6,122 bases of DNA. Origin: Planctomycetota bacterium. GTDB taxonomy: Bacteria; Planctomycetota; SZUA-567. This document shows positions 4,134 through 6,122 of this stretch, piece by piece. Position 1 is the first letter of the stretch, and each line of letters starts with the position of its first letter. The stretch lies in NCBI GenBank assembly GCA_020861125.1, contig JAJBSZ010000191.1, positions 1 through 6,122 on the forward strand, in the 5' to 3' direction. The translations under genes were made by a program, and so were the position numbers. The notes under the pieces were generated by a model. That model had not been told where the DNA came from and searched no databases. It was given only the letters and a program-made list of their open reading frames with translations.

Positions 4134-6122
4134 ATGACTGATCCACTCGATCCCGCCTTCCGGCCGGTTCGTCCGACCGCGTGGCACACGCTACTGTTCT
4201 GCCTCGGATTCGTTCTGATGGCCGGCTACCTGTTTCTTCGCAGCCTGAATTTTCCGCCGGAAATATTTCCCGATGTCATGTATTACAGCTTTGCCATCCG
4301 CAAGCTCCCGTTTTCCCAAGTGGCGTTTCCCAACTACCTGTACTACTTCGTTTATGGCATCATTGGCTGGTTCGATGATTTCCTCCTCGTCGCCAAGGGA
4401 CTCAATGCCTTCTTCTACACCGCCTCCGGCTTTTTTATCTTTCGGCTGGCGCGGATGGTCTGCGACACCACCACCGCCGTTCTCGTGGTTTTGCTGTCGC
4501 TCCTGCTTCCCGTCTCGACCCTGACGCTGTTCCTGTTGCCCGAATCCATGTACCAGTTCGTCTTTTGGGCCATTGTCTGGTATCTGGTCCGGTATTGGGA
4601 TAGCGGGTCCTTGCGGTTCTGGTTCACCGCCGGCGCGTTGATCGGCGGGTTATCCCTGGTGAAAGTGCACGGCCTTTTTCTCCTGCCGGCGTTGGCGCTG
4701 GTGATTCTTTTTTCCGACGGCGTGGCGCTCCAAAGCCTTTTCAGCAAACAAAAAGCCAAGGCGATACTCCTCACCAGCGCGGGGTTCCTCCTGGTGAAAT
4801 GGGGAATGGGCTTCCTCTTCGCCGGCCCGGCCGGCATCAATCTGCTGGGAACGGCCTATACATCGTTTGCGCTGGAAAAGTGGAATTCCGATGCCATCCT
4901 GCTGTTTCTCCAGCATTGTTGCACTATGCTGTGGGCACACCTGATGGCGGTTTGCGTCCTGGTGGGATTGCCCCTGGTTGTGAGCCTGCGGTTCGTTGCC
5001 ATCCCCGATCCCGCCGCTGCCATACATCGGCGGCTGTCCCTTCTCGCCCTGGCAATTTTCTCGGTACTGGTCGTCGTATCCAGCCTGTTCAGCGCCTTGT
5101 TGGGCCTATACGATACCGGCGGCAGCGGTCTGGAACCCGTCACCATCCAGTCCCGGTATTATTTCTTCGTCTACCCGGCGTTCCTCATCCTTGCCGGCGG
5201 CGAAGCGACGCGGCATCTGGCCGCCGGCCTCCGGCAGCTCCCGTTCCGCATCCTGGACCTGGTGGTGTTCCTCGTGGCGATTTGCGCTGTCACCGGCCAG
5301 CTGGATGGTTACGAACTGATAAAGTTCCCGCATTGTCCGGAGTTTTATGCCCTTTTCCGAAACCATATCTGGATCGCCATGCCCCTTGGCTGCCTGTTTC
5401 TGGCCCCGCTTGCCGCCTGGTGCGGCGGCCGGTTCCGGTGGGCGGCCCGGTGGTATTTTTATTGCGCCGTTCCCGTATACGTTATCATTTCCTGCTTTGG
5501 ATTCCATGGTATGATCAGCCGCCACAGCGCCCGTACCGATTCCTTCGCCCTCGCCGCTGCCGCGGTGCGGGATCTGGTCGGGGACGAGATCACGGATGTC
5601 GCCGTATTTTCGCAACACCAGAAATTCGGCTCCTTTTACCTTTATCATTCGGATGAACCGGAAGTGGAATGGCACTACGGCTTCGCGCCCGGTCTGGTCG
5701 TCGACGCCCGCGAGCAGAGGCGAAGTTGGGGCGTCCTCATCGGCGACGTCCGGGCCATACACACCTCCTCGCAGGTGACCCTGATGAAAACTATGGACGT
5801 CAATGATACCGTCACCCTCGTCCGTTTCGCCGACAGCGATTTTTCCGTGGATTTCTCCGCTGACCGCCACGGGTGGCCGGTCCAGCGGGTGTCGGACGAC
5901 GGCGACGAGCTGGCGGTGTCGTACCGTCTGCCGCTACCCCCGGTATTTTTTGTGCGGCTGGAAGCGCTGGCGGGCTATGCCGGCGGCGGGGCGCTGGACG
6001 TCTCCTTCGTGGACGGCGATCCTGTGACCCTGACGCCGGTGGCGGCGGGCGAGCCGGCGGCGGAAGCCATCGTTCGGAGCGACAAGCCGGACCGGACCCT
6101 GTGGCTGCGCGATCCGGAAAAC
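4134..6122 (+). CDS. Polytopic membrane protein, GT-C glycosyltransferase-like, 3' end outside window
   Basis: The frame is open from the ATG at 4134 to the last base (663 residues, no stop), so the protein is C-terminally incomplete. Residues about 18-458 hold roughly 12-14 hydrophobic segments (for example 18-38, 88-107, 115-135, 181-195, 210-230, 262-285, 300-324, 371-388, 438-458). The loop after the first segment carries EIFPDVMYYSF with Asp47. GT-C enzymes, which move sugars from polyprenyl-phosphate donors on the outer face of the membrane, keep a catalytic acid there. SRYYFFVYPAFLILAG at 340-355 resembles the Arg-aromatic segment late in ArnT/PMT-like membrane domains. Residues 460-545 are soluble, and 546-663 are beta-rich (VTLVRFADSDFSVDF, LPPVFFVRLEALAGY, ALDVSFVDGDPVTLTP), recalling beta-sandwich tails on bacterial membrane glycosyl or phosphoglycerol transferases. 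Donor and acceptor are unknown. The ribosome site is weak and a structured 492-bp region precedes the gene. No neighbouring cell-surface polysaccharide gene is visible here. Confidence 0.82.
   Translation, partial: MTDPLDPAFRPVRPTAWHTLLFCLGFVLMAGYLFLRSLNFPPEIFPDVMYYSFAIRKLPFSQVAFPNYLYYFVYGIIGWFDDFLLVAKGLNAFFYTASGFFIFRLARMVCDTTTAVLVVLLSLLLPVSTLTLFLLPESMYQFVFWAIVWYLVRYWDSGSLRFWFTAGALIGGLSLVKVHGLFLLPALALVILFSDGVALQSLFSKQKAKAILLTSAGFLLVKWGMGFLFAGPAGINLLGTAYTSFALEKWNSDAILLFLQHCCTMLWAHLMAVCVLVGLPLVVSLRFVAIPDPAAAIHRRLSLLALAIFSVLVVVSSLFSALLGLYDTGGSGLEPVTIQSRYYFFVYPAFLILAGGEATRHLAAGLRQLPFRILDLVVFLVAICAVTGQLDGYELIKFPHCPEFYALFRNHIWIAMPLGCLFLAPLAAWCGGRFRWAARWYFYCAVPVYVIISCFGFHGMISRHSARTDSFALAAAAVRDLVGDEITDVAVFSQHQKFGSFYLYHSDEPEVEWHYGFAPGLVVDAREQRRSWGVLIGDVRAIHTSSQVTLMKTMDVNDTVTLVRFADSDFSVDFSADRHGWPVQRVSDDGDELAVSYRLPLPPVFFVRLEALAGYAGGGALDVSFVDGDPVTLTPVAAGEPAAEAIVRSDKPDRTLWLRDPEN

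Noticed and set aside
3762..4189. Several short frames on both strands in the repeat region
   Set aside because: Their peptides simply mirror the DNA repeats (PDHRSGWW/RPDHWSSCW), lack ribosome sites, and fit non-coding structured DNA better.
4799..5656. 285-codon plus-strand frame inside the membrane protein gene
   Set aside because: It is a +2 shadow of the continuous 663-codon frame from 4134; its product is Arg/Pro-rich and lacks domain signs.
5106..5870. 254-codon minus-strand frame opposite the membrane protein gene
   Set aside because: It is antisense to a frame with clear membrane segments and a motif-bearing loop; no ribosome site or family signature supports it.

Overview
The window comes from a GC-rich bacterium, most likely a Gram-negative (proteobacterial) chromosome. 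The Ohr peroxidase is of the standard proteobacterial type, the genes use mostly G or C in third positions, and clear AGGA-type ribosome binding sites and sigma70-like promoter boxes can be read. The sequence alone does not name the genus.

Layout. Positions 1-141 hold an open frame cut by the window edge, possibly the end of an upstream gene. Positions 142-303 are a control region with TATCC/GGATA inverted half-sites. Positions 304-800 hold a convergent pair: a small unrecognised plus-strand ORF and a minus-strand XRE-type DNA-binding protein, overlapping tail to tail across a 14-bp palindrome. The XRE gene's promoter lies back to back with a strong plus-strand promoter, and the two -35 boxes overlap. 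The plus-strand promoter points into about 550 bp with no convincing protein gene, which holds an intrinsic-terminator-like hairpin near 1143-1185, so a non-coding transcript is possible. Next come three plus-strand genes: a 319-residue unrecognised protein with three Ig/PKD-like beta segments and eight cysteines, the organic hydroperoxide peroxidase Ohr, and a class I SAM-dependent methyltransferase. The last two are 14 bp apart and probably form an operon.

Positions 3642-4133 are a non-coding stretch rich in short repeats and hairpins. From 4134 to the window end runs a large polytopic membrane protein, open at its 3' end. It resembles GT-C glycosyltransferases and has a soluble, probably extracytoplasmic, C-terminal beta domain.

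How the genes work together. Only the ohr-methyltransferase pair looks like one transcription unit. The XRE protein probably controls its own divergent promoter region. I see no complete defence system, CRISPR array, transposase, tRNA or rRNA. The most unusual parts are the XRE locus with its convergent partner and divergent non-coding region, and the structured repeat region ahead of the membrane glycosyltransferase-like gene.
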